64,000 bases of DNA, from NCBI GenBank assembly GCA_946122785.1, contig CAMGYJ010000006.1, positions 32,129,168-32,193,167 on the forward strand, given 5' to 3'. Position numbers and translations under genes: made by a program. This document shows positions 47,074-58,481 of the stretch, piece after piece. The first letter of the stretch is position 1, and every line of letters begins with the position of its first letter. The stretch comes from Linum tenue. Its lineage: Eukaryota > Streptophyta > Magnoliopsida > Malpighiales > Linaceae. The notes under the pieces were generated by a model. The model did no database searches. It worked only from the letters and a program-made list of their open reading frames with translations, and had not been told where the DNA came from.

Positions 47074-47480
47074 TCAGCGTGATATCTTTTTATTATGTTA
47101 AGGTTACATTTTTTCTCATTTATTTTTAACGGACGATATCTCTCTTAATTTAACTAAAAATTTATATATTTTGCACAGATAAATCAAATTAATTGCGCTC
47201 TTCAAAATAATATCCACTTTGATATATTTTCAGAACAAAAAAAAATTGAGTCATTTTTTACAAGTCTATATCATATGGTTGACTGGTATTAAATAAGCGC
47301 ATACCATATAGTATGAAAGCGTACCATGGTGGTATGAACATACCAAGACTGTATGATACATGAATTCATGATAGTAGGAGTATAATAACTGTCATTTACG
47401 ACTTTTATCATTGTGTACCACAAGTTACCACTCCATACCAGGGTGGTATAGTATGGTATTTTTTTGGTATTGTATTATTT
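47074..47480. repeat. Degenerate further stretch of the TACCAT-bearing repeat family
   Basis: TTGCACAGATAAATCAAATT, AATTGCGCTCTTCAAAATAA and TATCCACTTTGATAT echo the interior of copies A and B. They are followed by TACCATATAGTATG, TACCATGGTGGTATG and TACCAGGGTGGTA. It looks like an old partial copy. Confidence 0.5.
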
Positions 47481-47758
47481 TTCACTCAAAAGTAGATCAA
47501 ATAGATCATGATGAACTCGTTCTTTCTATGCAAATATTTTTGTCAAACTCTTTTTTATATATAATTTAATTATTATAGATAGATTTCAAATACATATAAA
47601 CAAATACATTTTTATATTATTTAATAATTTTTATTTTTAATATATTTGAGGGAAAAAATTTTAGAGCCACATAAGTTTCAAACAAAACCTCCAAATATTA
47701 TGGACCGGCCTTTTATAAAACGGCTCAAATAGGTTGGATCCCAATCAAATCTCAAACC

Positions 47759-47880
47759 ATTATTTGGCCGGCCCAATCATTATTTGGCCGGCCCAATGAA
47801 TTATTTGGCCGGCCCAATCATTATTTGGCCGGCCCAATCATTATTTGGCCGGCCCAATGAATTATTTGGCCGGCCCAATG
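47759..47880. repeat. Minisatellite, unit ATTATTTGGCCGGCCCAAT
   Basis: Six units of 20-23 bp, each with the octamer GGCCGGCC, differing at the joint (CATT or GAATT). Flanked by TTATAAAACGGCTC and GACTTGGGTTTATTAG. Confidence 0.9.
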
Positions 47881-48182
47881 ACTTGGGTTTATTAGATAAT
47901 TAATTTACAATCCGGTTGGTTGGAAGTTGGAAGTTGGAAGAAAAATACATAATTTGATAAGTGAAAGATCAATCATTTATGTTTCATGCAATCATGTAAA
48001 TACTTTTTATAAGTGATAATCACTTTGATAATATATCATAAATTAAAAAATATGATATGTCAATATTTTTAGAACTGAACTGAAGTATCAACCGATATAA
48101 CGAGTGGTTCGATTTTTATTGATTCAACCAATATTAAATCATTAATAAATCGGTTTAGTATAAACAAAAAATTTTAAAAGAA
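47881..48182. other. AT-rich flank of the second MULE
   Basis: No gene. Ends with the left TSD copy TTAAAAGAA (48174-48182). Confidence 0.5.
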
Positions 48183-49190
48183 GGCAAAATATACCTGCAT
48201 AGCCACAACTATCAGGTTTGTGACAAATATAGCCACAACTATCGAAATACACAAATAGCCACTCTGTCCACTCCGTTAACTATGTATGTTAACGGGATGA
48301 TTGGACTGACAGTGGATGCTTAGTTGGCATTTTACTGACCACACTAATCGACGTGGATTAAAAGAGAAGAAAGAAATTAAAAAAAAAAACCCATAAACGA
48401 CGACCACCCATCGATATCTCATCTCCCATCCGTCTTCGTCTCCTCGCCTTCATATCTCCGTTTTCCAACCACGACGGACGACGGGGATAAAATCCCATCC
48501 CTGTCCACGATCATCCTCTAATAACCACCGCTCCTTTTCAGATCGACGCCTTGACCCCCTAATAACCCAACCCCAATTCCATATTTTAATTCAAACATCA
48601 ATCCCACACCATCGCCTCCCTTTTAATCTGGCGGCCTGCATGCATCAGGCAGCGTAAAAGATCCGGATGACCGTAGTCCCGACGAAACCCAAGCTTAGTG
48701 GGGAAGTCTAAGCCGAGGTCGAAGGCCAGGAAATCCGAGGAAGATTTTTTGTAGGAAAACCCTAATCGCAATGAAGGAGCTCCATTTCTGGTCTCTTCAT
48801 TTGTTGCCTCTGGTGAGTTCCGCATACTCATCAAAGAATGTTGTTGTGCCTTTTGATTTTGGTTAAAAGGTTCTTATATGAGGATTGTCTCCTTTTTGTT
48901 ATTCGTTTCTTGCTTTAAAGGTATGAAAGTGACAAAGCAATTTCGAAAAGGGACCATTGCTTTCTGGGAAAGTCTGGTTGTCACGATTTTGCCCCTTAAT
49001 CTGACGGTGAGAACCTACATCTCCTAGGTATAATAGTATTTGCATCCTTGGGTTGTGAAGTACCCAACATCTGACGGTAGATGTCGTTGTTGTTTATTTG
49101 GATGGTAGTGAGTAAAAAACTATAAACACAGTAGGTTAATACTTAATTAGCGGCTATGGTTTTGATATTAGTAGTCATGTTTATGTTCAG
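48183..49190. other. Left terminal repeat and 5' region of the MULE
   Basis: After the ~85-bp terminal repeat come GTTAACGGGATGATTGGACT and a C-rich leader (48400-48600). A 78-codon minus-strand frame at 48598-48834 shows no known domain. Confidence 0.5.
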
Positions 49191-49201
49191 ATGGTTGACT
49201 C

Positions 49202-52200
49202 GTGGGAAGAGCTAGTGGGAGAGACGATGCAGGGCAACCAACAGACTTGCTTGATAGCTTTGCAGCAGAGGATATGGCTCAATCTGTTGCTAGAAAAGTC
49301 TTCCATGTCTATGACTCCGATGATGCATACACTTCAAATGATGATTATCATGAGACAAGGGCCAATCTAAGGGCTGATTATTATGGGGAGGAGGTTGACC
49401 AGCTAGATGAGTTTGAAGAAGAGGATACCGAGAATGAAGGAGATGATGAGGTTGAGCAGTGAGTTGAAATTGGTGATGTTGAGGCAGACCATGGTGATAC
49501 CATACCTGAGCAAGCAGCCTCCAGCACATGAAGTAAGGGGAGGGACTTCTCAACATTCCAGCTACCACCATTCCGAAGATTCAGACTATGTCAGGGGTAA
49601 TCTGTCTGATGAGGCTTGTGGTGAGTCGTTTGCTTATGCTCCCCATTATGATCCTGCATGTGATCACACTAAGTTTCAATTCGTTCATTGACTCAAGTTT
49701 GCAAGTGCAGAGCAGTTCAAGAATGCAGTGGTGTTGCATTCTGTAGCAGCCAGAGCTTGCTTGAGATGGGTGAGGAGTGCCCCATGAACAAGGAAGGTTA
49801 GATGCAAGGATCCTAGATCAATGAAAGTGGAGGGTGAATGCTAGCTGGTTTAGGAAGAAACAAAGCTTCATGGTAAGGAAGGTGAGTCTGAACCACTCTT
49901 GTGCACATAACCAACATGTGAATCAAGTAACTGCCGCTTGGATTGCATCTTATATGTTGGACAGATTTAGGATAAATCCATTGTGGGCTCCAGATAGTAC
50001 AATGTTTGAGGTTAAATTGAAGCGCATCATGGATGTTAAGAGGACAACATGTTACAGGGCTAAGGTTGAAGCTATAAAATTGTTGAGTAGGAGTTTGGTG
50101 GCTGAGTATGAGGGTGTAAGGAGTTATGTTGCTGAAATGGTAAAACGAGATCGACATGGGAGATTTATTTTTGAGGTGGAACCACACCCTAGCTAGGATA
50201 AAGTATTCTTCAAAAGGTTGTATGTAGGGTTCTCAAACCCGAAGGACGGTTTTCTCATCGGTTGTCGTCCAATGTTCGGTTTGAATGGCTGTTTTTTGAA
50301 GGGGGAAATGTAAGGGATGCTTCTTACTGCTCTGGGCAAGGATGGGAATAATCAGATGTACCCAATCGCTTGTGCAGTAGTGGAGGGTGAAAATGCAGAC
50401 TTTTGGAGGTGTTTTTTCAACACTTTGTCTCAAGAATTGGGCATGTTAGATAGAAGGGGGTGGAGTGTGATCTCCGATCAGCAGAAGGTTTGAAATAAAT
50501 AACATCTTTAACTTTTAAAATTGAGCTTTGTTTTACTAGAAATTTAACAATCATCAATTATTTTGTGGCAGGGATTAGTTGATGCTCTTCGGGATCTGTT
50601 ACCTGAAGCTGAGCATTGGAAGTATGCTAGACACTTGACACACGTCTATGCAAATTGGAAAGCAAAAAATAAGACAGATGTCGTGCGCAAGTGTTTCTGG
50701 AAGGCTATCTACTCGTGTAATGAAGTGGATTGGAAGGCGGCGTATGCTGAAAATTAAGGAGATTGAACGAGCAGACCCCCCTAACAACACCCTATAAGGA
50801 CTTCATGGAAGCTGAGCCTAGGTACTTCTGTCGAGCCTTCCTATCCTCTCTTCCTAAGTGTGAATTAGTAGAAAGTAATATATGTGAAACGTGGAATGGG
50901 TCAACTATTAAGTATAGGGGAATGAGGTTGATTGATATGTTGGAGGGTATTAGGGGGAATTTGATGGATATGGTTGGTTTGAAATACAAAATGCTCCTTG
51001 ATAACCCTGATCAGTTGTGCCCGAGAATACAAAAAAAGAATCGAAAAAGAGAAGGCTCTTGCTAGATTGGACACATCTAGGAAAACCATGGATGACAAGT
51101 AAGAGGTAAGGACGTCTATGCAAATTGGAAAGTAAAAAATAAGACATATGTCGTGCACATGTGTTTCTGGAAGGCTATCTAGTCGTCTAATGAAGTGGAT
51201 TGGAAGGCGGCATATGCTGAAAATTAAGGAGATTGAACGAGCAGACCCCCCTAACAACACCCTATAAGGACTTCATGGAAGCTGAGCCTAGGTACTTCTG
51301 TCGAGCCTTCCTATCCTCTCTTCCTAAATGTGAATTAGTAGAAAGTAATATATGTGAAACGTGGAATGGGTCAACTATTAAGTATAGGGGAATGAGGTTG
51401 ATTGATATGTTGGAGGGTATTAGGGGGAATTTGATGGATATGCTTGTTTTGAAATACAAAATGCTCCTTGATAACCCTGATCAGTTGTGCCCGAGAATAC
51501 AAAAAAAGAATCGAAAAAGAGAAGGCTCTTGCTAGATTGTACACATCTAGGAAAAGCATGGATGACAAGTAACAGGTAAGGATGGGGAGTAGAGGATACA
51601 TAGTTGACCTCCATAGTAGGACCTGTAGTTGTGGATATTGGGCATTGAGTGGATTGTCGTGTTGTCATGTTGTTTCGACAATCTCACATTTGAGGAAAGA
51701 GGTTGATGACTATGTGAGCCCTTCATACCACACACATGTGGTGATAAATGCATACAAGGTAGGCATTCCTTGTTTCGATGCGAGACAAGCATGGCCTGGG
51801 GGCCATGGGTTTTTCTGTACTCCCTCCCAAACAAAGAGCTATGCCTAGAAGGCCTAAGAAGAATAGGAGTAAGGTTGCTCACAAGTTTAAGGTTCAACCT
51901 CAAGCGAATTTCATTGGCGAGAAAGTTTCGAAAAGGGGAACAATAATCCGTTGCGGGAAGTATGGTGGAGAGGGCCACAATGCACGAACTTGTAAATCTC
52001 CCACTGTTGTTGAGGCACCTATAATTCTGAGTATCACACTCAACTTCCCTTGACTTAAATTGATCTTCCATTTCAACAATATTTTAACCTTTATGTTACT
52101 TTTAACTTATGTTGGCAAAGAAACAGGTCAACCCCTAGAGGAAGGAGTGCCATGCAACAACCTCCAACAAACACTGGAAAGAGGGAAATGGTTTCTCATT

Positions 52201-52300
52201 GCGGCAAGTGTGGTTCTTCTACACATAATGCTAGAACCTTTCCCCTTAATCAAGAGCTGGAATACATGTTTGTGCATTTTGGTTGTGAAATATAGAATCA
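49202..52300 (+). pseudogene. MuDR-type MULE transposase, decayed
   Basis: Pieces in order: an acidic N-terminus (49202-49459), a DNA-binding/N-terminal domain (49834-50196: VNHSCAHNQHVNQV-like, TAAWIASYMLDRFRINP) and the DDE core from 50197. In the core, FGLNGCFLKGEM is where the family has D-G-C-F-L-K-G, so the first catalytic Asp reads Asn. Next are YPIACAVVEGENADFWRCFF and VISDQQK. A SWIM finger CSCGYWALSGLSCCHVV (about 51625) follows, then zinc knuckles CGKYGGEGHNARTC (about 51950) and HCGKCGSSTHNARTF (about 52200), each lacking one ligand. Many stops, plus the 470-bp duplication, break it. Confidence 0.82.
50643..51582. repeat. Tandem duplication inside the transposase, 2 x 470 bp
   Basis: CGTCTATGCAAATTGGAAAG at 50643 recurs at 51113. 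The copies stay parallel to GGATGACAAGTAA-AGGTAAG, with about 10-15 differences seen, so the duplication is older than the one at 3249. Confidence 0.9.
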
Positions 52301-53089
52301 GATAATGCAAGCATATGTGAAATGTAGTTGTAATGTGTACTTACTTGTGTATCAAGTGAGGATGAATGTTGGCGATCGAAGGACCAATGAACTGAGAGAT
52401 GAGAGTAGCAACAATGGGGACATGAGTCTATGTAAACGAGACTTATGGAAACTAGTATGTTAGGGTAAGTTTGTTGTTTATCACCACATTTCTAGTATAC
52501 TGAAAAGAGGTTGAGTTCACATTTAGTAATCACTTCAATGTTACATTTCAGCTCAATGGAGCAAGTGAACGTTTTGTGGATGGTAATCAATCTACAGTGG
52601 TAGATGTCCAGGGAAGTCAGTCCCCCACAACACTACCCGAGACATGATTGCCTGAATTGTAATGAGCGACTTTAATTTTTTGGCAGCCCCGTGTAATGAC
52701 CACTAAGGAGGATATTTTGGAATTTGACTTATTTAATGTGATGGGCAACTATGTTAGGACATGCACTAGGGTACTACTTTTAATCTAGTACTTCTCTTAA
52801 TTAGGATGTTTGTAATCGACTTTCAGTTTGAATGCATATATGTTTGGCTTTGTTAGGTTTGTAAATCTTTTCGAATGTTTATGGTCTTTACTCTTTAACA
52901 AACAACAGAGAACACTTACGATGATGTGTGATACAATTTCACACAAAACAAGTTCATGCTTTCTGGTACATTCCAGACAATTTTACACAAATAAAGTTCT
53001 TCCCGCCACTTCTTCTACATACCATATTGGTTCCTCCACAAACCAAGAAGACAGAAAGCATTCGTCAATATAACAATGCCTAACACTAA
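52301..53089. other. Spacer between the transposase and the antisense gene
   Basis: No sustained coding sequence. Short open frames only. Confidence 0.5.
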
Positions 53090-53600
53090 TCAAATTACAC
53101 GAACATCATCATTCAGTCTCCTTCTTTGAGCTACAACCTCCTTGATTAACTTCCTTTTCTCCTTCTTCCTCAACTCTCCCTTAGACTCAGCAAGGCGCAC
53201 AGATTCTTCCAGCTACATTAGTATGCCCTCAAGATCCTGGTTTTCATCAGCTATCCTCTCCACCCACCTAAAAAACAGACAGTTCTTTTTTCCCTTCCCA
53301 TTTTGTACCATGAACATTCTAGTTAACAAACAAAAACTAAAAGATTTACAATCGCATTGACGATCTAATTCTCTGTTGCCTGCCTGGGTTCATCTCAATA
53401 TCAGACGTTTTAACCACAACGGGAATATTATGCTCGCAAAGGGCCACCCCACCACTGTCGATGCTTGTCGCAGATGAAGAAAAGCGCTTTGACATCTCGA
53501 GCCCAAGGTCGAACAACTCAATTTCGCTGGAAATCGATAACGGAGAAAAGAAAATAGGATAGTGGACTGCCCCTAGTGACGAGGTGATGAACGTTGACAA
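53090..53600 (-). pseudogene. GRF-type zinc-finger and coiled-coil protein, antisense in the MULE
   Basis: Minus-strand exon 1 (53600 to about 53380) begins MSTFITSSLGAVHYP and reaches SIDSGGVALCEHNIPVVVKT, then SDIEMNPGR. After a probable intron, exon 2 (53318-53090) reads MFMVQNGKGKKNCLFFRWVE, then RIADENQDLEGILM, a stop, and a Lys/Glu-rich helix (LAESKGELRKKEKRKLIKEV). The C-x-H..NPGR..NC-LFFRW pattern is a GRF zinc finger with two ligands changed, followed by a coiled coil, as in many small plant proteins. GRF fingers bind single-stranded DNA in some nucleases. The role in a transposon is not known to me. Confidence 0.65.
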
Positions 53601-53992
53601 GGGGAGGCCTTCAATCAGAGGCAGACAGAGACGTGGTCCCGCCAGCGTTGATTTGATTTGAAGGGGTATAACCCTAATTTTAGTTTGGGAAAGGAGAGAA
53701 GAGCCCGATGGATTTTATGAAGGTAAAAAGAATATTTTTTATTTTTATTTAACTAATGATGTGGCATCTACGTGTAAAGTTCGGCTAATTTTTAGCTTTT
53801 GTGGCAGGTGAGTTGGATCTAATTTAGCATTTCGTCAAAGAATTTGACGTAGTCATAAACGTCGTTAAAGTTCAACGAAAATGGCTAGATTTGTCACACC
53901 ACTTTCCGATTTTTGGCTATTTTTTTATTTCAATAGTTGTGGCTATATTTATCGCAAACCTGATAGTTGTGGCTATACAACTGTATTTTGCC
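53601..53992. other. Right terminal region of the MULE
   Basis: Leader of the antisense gene and then the ~85-bp terminal inverted repeat ending in GTATTTTGCC. Confidence 0.7.
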
Positions 53993-54033
53993 TTAAAAGA
54001 ACTATTAATAACTTTAAATTTTGTGATGTAGCA

Positions 54034-54246
54034 GGTGGCGCCCTACTTGAGAAAATTCGCCATCTCCTGTTGCATTCACCTAAATTTCAAATTAGTTTTG
54101 TTGGTGGGCATAACAATAGGATATCCCATAGGGTGGCTAGAAAAGCCACATCCTTTTTTCTTACGAATTGTAATAGCTTTGATTTTAGAGCTCACTCTAG
54201 AAAAGCCCTATCCTGGCCTCGTACTTCCCTAGTAGAGAGGAGATGA
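54034..54246 (+). pseudogene. LINE RNase H C-terminal fragment
   Basis: Reads GALLEKIRHLLLHSPKFQIS, FVGGHNNRISHRVARKATSF, then FDFRAHSRKALSW and a stop. This is the end of the RNase H domain of plant LINEs with RNase H, compare FVGRSSNRIAHLVARK at 9776-9823. Upstream sequence does not continue the domain. Confidence 0.65.
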
Positions 54247-54359
54247 CATGGGGCAATTAATTAGTTCACAAATGAATTAAATTCAATCTACTTCTTTATT
54301 TTACTGCGTCTAGAGACTAGCAATCCCTATCCGCAATTGGCTATTTGTATTCTTTTTTC

Positions 54360-54700
54360 CAAAATTAGGGAGTTATAAATTCAGTCATACAGTAGAAATA
54401 GGAAGAGCGCAGGAGTCGATCAATAGTTGATCCCGATGAGTGGGCCTTTTGTGCCACAAGATGGGCAACCCTATTGAGTCAGCGAGGAACAGAACAGTAG
54501 GATACACAGCAAAAGAGCGGAGCTATGCTCCGAGCATCCTCTAGATAACTCCACCTCGATCAGTTTTTTCGAGTCCCCATGAAATTTGACTGAAAGAAAA
54601 GAATGTGTTATGCACCAGCGCATGGCATCCCGTAAAGCTAAAATTTCCATTAAAACGGATCCTAAATACCATTATAATACTTTCCGAAGGCAATGAGAAC
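54360..54700 (-). pseudogene. Second LINE RNase H fragment, opposite strand
   Basis: The minus strand reads, through shifts, EILALRDAMRWCITHSF, KFHGDSKK, and near 54490-54440 NRVAHLVAQKA. These are RNase H (RVT_3) blocks. It faces the fragment at 54034-54246 in reverse orientation. Confidence 0.5.
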
Positions 54701-54706
54701 ATTACC

Positions 54707-56406
54707 TATCACTTTCGCACGAAACTACACCACAAATTAATCCCGACTAGAGTCTAAGTTTTGAAACTCTAGTCGGGTGCAGTATAGAGAAAGTATTTAA
54801 ATTGTCAACCCAGGTCGGTCCATGTACCCCTACTTCAATCGCTTAAGTTGTTATCTAGCAAAACGGTTTTGGGTTTTAAAACTAAGAAAACTACAAACTA
54901 AACTAGCAAGGAAAAGTAAATAAAGGAAATGTCTAACTAAGGGAGCTTCACCCAGGAGTTGCTTCCCCCCTAACTAGCTACCGTGACTCGTTGGATTGAA
55001 ACGATTTCTATGGGCCAGGTAACCGCAAACCGTAGAGGGATGCATATAAGGTCGGAGACCACAATCACAATTGCTAAACCAAGGTAAGAATTAAAGGTCG
55101 TGTCACTCGACCCTCTCGGTTTAGGCAATCGGTAGTTGACTTACTCTCTCACTCAACTCAAAGGTCGGACGGCTTAATTGCGATTAAACAATTTGCTTAA
55201 TTCAACATTGAGGGTTGCCCTAAATTAACCTAGTTAGGGGGCTTAAAAAGCTGAAGGAAAACCAACTTGATTGAGTCTCCCTTGGAAGAGAGATTTTCCT
55301 CTCTAACCTAGGTTAAGGTGTCTAATTAGATTGCTAGCACCAACATGCACAAACCTAAGGGTGCTAAGCACAATTATGCACAATCCTTAAGTTAGTAAGC
55401 ACCAAAATGCACAAACCTAAGGATGCTAAGCACAAAACATGCACAACCCTTAGATTGCTAAGCACGAGCATGCACAATCACCATGAAAACACCTATAATA
55501 CTCAAATTGATGCCAACCCACACTTAATCATTCAATCTAAACAAGTAATTACAAAGTATTAGTTAGGGATCTACAACACCCAAGAGAAAAGAGTGAGTTT
55601 CTAGAGAGAGAGAAAGGGATTACAAATTTGAGCTCAAGATCTTCTTCTTCTTCTAGGCTTGAATCGTCCACCCAAGCCTCCAATGATGCTCCAAGATCAA
55701 TCTAGCACTCTCTCTCTCTCTCATTGGAACTCCCCTTTGGTGTTTTAGGTTGAAACCCTAGAGAAAGAAAGTGGTTCTTCTCCAAAAACCAATTCGCCTT
55801 TCTCTCTCCCCGCTGCTGTCTTCATATTTGCCCGAAAGTGAATAGTTCACGGACGCGTTGGCCAGTTCACGGCCGTGAACACCTAAACGCACCTGTAAAA
55901 TTAGTGTCGTCCATAATGCACCGCTTCACTCGTATGGGTTCACGGTCAATGGCCCCAGTTCACGGTCACTCCCTTGTTGTTAGTAACTTCTGGAACCTCG
56001 CTGGACTGCTCGATGTTCAAGGTTTGTGGTCCAAGTTCACGGTCTTAGGAGAGACCGTGAACTCCCTTGTTGTCAGTAACTTCTGGAACCTCGCTGGACT
56101 GCTCGATGTTCACGGTTTGTGGTCCAAGTTCACGGTCTTAGGAGACCGTGAACTGCGGTTGTTTCCTGGGATGCCTTCATTTCACTGTTACGAGGCAATT
56201 GTCACGGTCTTCTGACTTTTCTTCGATTTTTGCACTTTTTGACCTCCAAATATCCCAAAATTCGACCTCAACCCTTCCACACGTGCTAGGACCTCAAATG
56301 TATCAAAACAAGCACAACCTAGCGTGAAATATGGCGAGGAAGATGAAATATTAAGCTACACGAATAAGAAATGAGGGGTAAATTGTGTACATTTGGGCCC
56401 GAATCA
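54707..56406 (-). repeat. 3' LTR (minus strand), ~1.7 kb
   Basis: Matches 60118-61699 from ACTACACCACAAATTAATC to TTTGGGCCCGAATCA. It carries an internal array of CACAAACCTAAGG / GCTAAGCAC units (55340-55480) and CT-rich runs near 55712. A 93-bp duplication makes it longer than its partner. The exact start is blurred. Confidence 0.85.
55969..56154. repeat. 93-bp tandem duplication within one LTR
   Basis: CTCCCTTGTTGTTAGTAACT at 55969 is repeated from 56062 with few differences. The other LTR has this block once (about 61345-61437). Confidence 0.85.
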
Positions 56407-56417
56407 CTCCCCCACAC
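56407..56417 (-). other. Polypurine tract
   Basis: CTCCCCCACAC on the plus strand, GTGTGGGGGAG on the element strand, directly beside the LTR. Confidence 0.7.
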
Positions 56418-58481
56418 TTAGACGTTTGCTTGTCCCCAAGCAAACCATTCTCAATCTATGTAATATTTCAACCTAAAAAGATAGCTAGGGGACATTTCAA
56501 AAGGCACAAGGCTGTGAATCTCAAATGACTATTTGGGCATCGACACTCGAACCGTCTCAAACAATTCTGGCATCCACCACAAATGACATTCAATTGCATA
56601 AAAAATGGGCAAATGAAAAGTTCTCATTCTATCCACAATCAATGCAAGTCTCAACCAGGACACTAATCAAGCACAACCGATCATGCATAGAACTCAAGTC
56701 AAAGGAACAGACAACGGGGCAACATAGGTCCTCACCGGGATAGATATGAACATGCAAGAATCAAGAATAAATTGCTCACTCTCGACCAGTGGGGTCAGGA
56801 CCTTTTGGTGCAAAAGATGTGCACAATCGTCACCACTCATCCCTACCATCTCACCACCACGGCTGCAACTCTAAACGCTAGAGTTCACGGGATAGTTGTC
56901 ATCACTAGCTTGGTCAGAGGTCTTAGACACGGGTTCAGATGACTGGCAATTGTCTTGGACATGGGGAAAAGGCCTTTTGGGTGGTGGAAAACACAACATG
57001 AGGTTCTACATCTTCGACCTAAACCCGAAGGTTCTATGGTTTCGATTAAGAACCTTCTCTGCAAACAAAGGCCACTAGCATCGGCCAAAAGCCTTACTTC
57101 TCCCTTCCAAACTATCACCCATCATGAACTACATTTAAGCGCTCTTCCTCGGTATTCTCTTGCTATCACCTTTCGATTTGGTAGTGAAGGAGTTCTAAAA
57201 CAATGTGGGGGTCTCAATGGTTTGAGTGCCAAGAAACCCCTTCTAAAGCATACACTTTTATTTTTTGTGGCACTTTCTACTTTATTTACCCCATTTTATT
57301 ACCTCTTTTTCGTTTCTCTTTCCTTTCCTTTTCTTTTCTTTTCTTTTTGAGGGGGGTACTAGAGATTAAAACCTTTTCCACCTATACTTTTAACGACCAA
57401 TGCTCTCTTTTTGAAGAACTCACTCCAACACTACATTTCATTTTCCATTCCTAGTAAGAATCGCACACAATCCTCCTATGTAGAACCTCAATGGAACTCG
57501 AAAGTGAGAGCTATGGGACACAAGGACGACTCATGTTTGGACACAAAGAAAGGATTGGGGGTCGTTCTATCAACACGATTAAGCTCACAAGCAACAAGCT
57601 ATAACATAAGAACGACCCTCGAAGTCACAAGGCTCAAAGGGTTGACTAATGTAATGGATAACACATTTCGGGACAATCAACATTTGGGCGTGGACTAATC
57701 CTATGCCTCCATCCTACTCGCTAATGACAACTGTGATGCTACACACCATGGTGAGAGGGATCTATCACACCAGAAGAAAACGATTGGCTCAAAACTCACA
57801 GGCTACCTAGCCGCCTTATCGTCTATTCCACATTCACAAACTCGATGCATGGCAATTGTAATCGAAGAGTAACCAAGTCAAGACATTCCGTTCATTTAAG
57901 CACACATCAAAACTAGGCTTTCGCACAATCCTAATGCACTCTCAGTCATCTTAATCGGATGCACTCGATTATATGCAACAATTCAAGAACGATGCCAAAT
58001 AAGCACGAGATTCACTCAAACCGACCATTTTGAACAAGCATTGCTTGGAGCCCTCAATTTTTTTCAAATTAGGGCATACATGAAGGCTCCAAGCATTCAA
58101 AATCACACCAAACATTCACACCCACATGCATAATGGACTACCCCCCCCCCCACACACACACACCCACACACACTTAAACTCGACATTGCCATCAATGGCG
58201 TAAAACAAGGGGATAGAACGATGTTACCAAGTTGTGAATGCTTGTGCTCGGGAGCGGAGAGAGGGTGAGATCCGTAAGAGCAAGGAGACGGCAAAACACC
58301 ACCAAAATCTCTTCATTGATCATCTTATTGAAAGGAAAAGAGATGCAAACCGTTGATGGTTGGGTTGCCTCCCACCAAGCGCTTCTTTAACATCGTGAGT
58401 CGGACGGTTGCTCTTCAAGTTTTGGTCCACCCAAGAACCTCCTTGAAGTTGAGGTTCTCGTCGGTGAGGTGGTGTCTCAAG
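56418..58481 (-). other. Internal non-coding part of the LTR element
   Basis: No long frame on the element strand. Contains a C10 run and a (CA)n run at about 58141-58172. Confidence 0.5.

Larger units (their letters stand above)
48183..53992 (+). mobile_element. MuDR-type MULE (5.8 kb)
   Basis: Ends GGCAAAATATACCTGCATAG and the inverted right end (GGCAAAATACAGTTGTATAG) continue as a shared ATAGCCACAACTATCAGGTT for about 85 bp. A perfect 9-bp TSD TTAAAAGAA is at 48174-48182 and 53993-54001. Inside are a decayed MuDR transposase (+) and an antisense GRF-type zinc-finger gene (-). The insertion landed in AT-rich DNA just upstream of a LINE RNase H fragment. Confidence 0.93.

Noticed and set aside
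47759..47880. CRISPR-like evenly spaced repeats
   Set aside because: Adjacent tandem units with no unique spacers, in plant nuclear DNA; it is a minisatellite.
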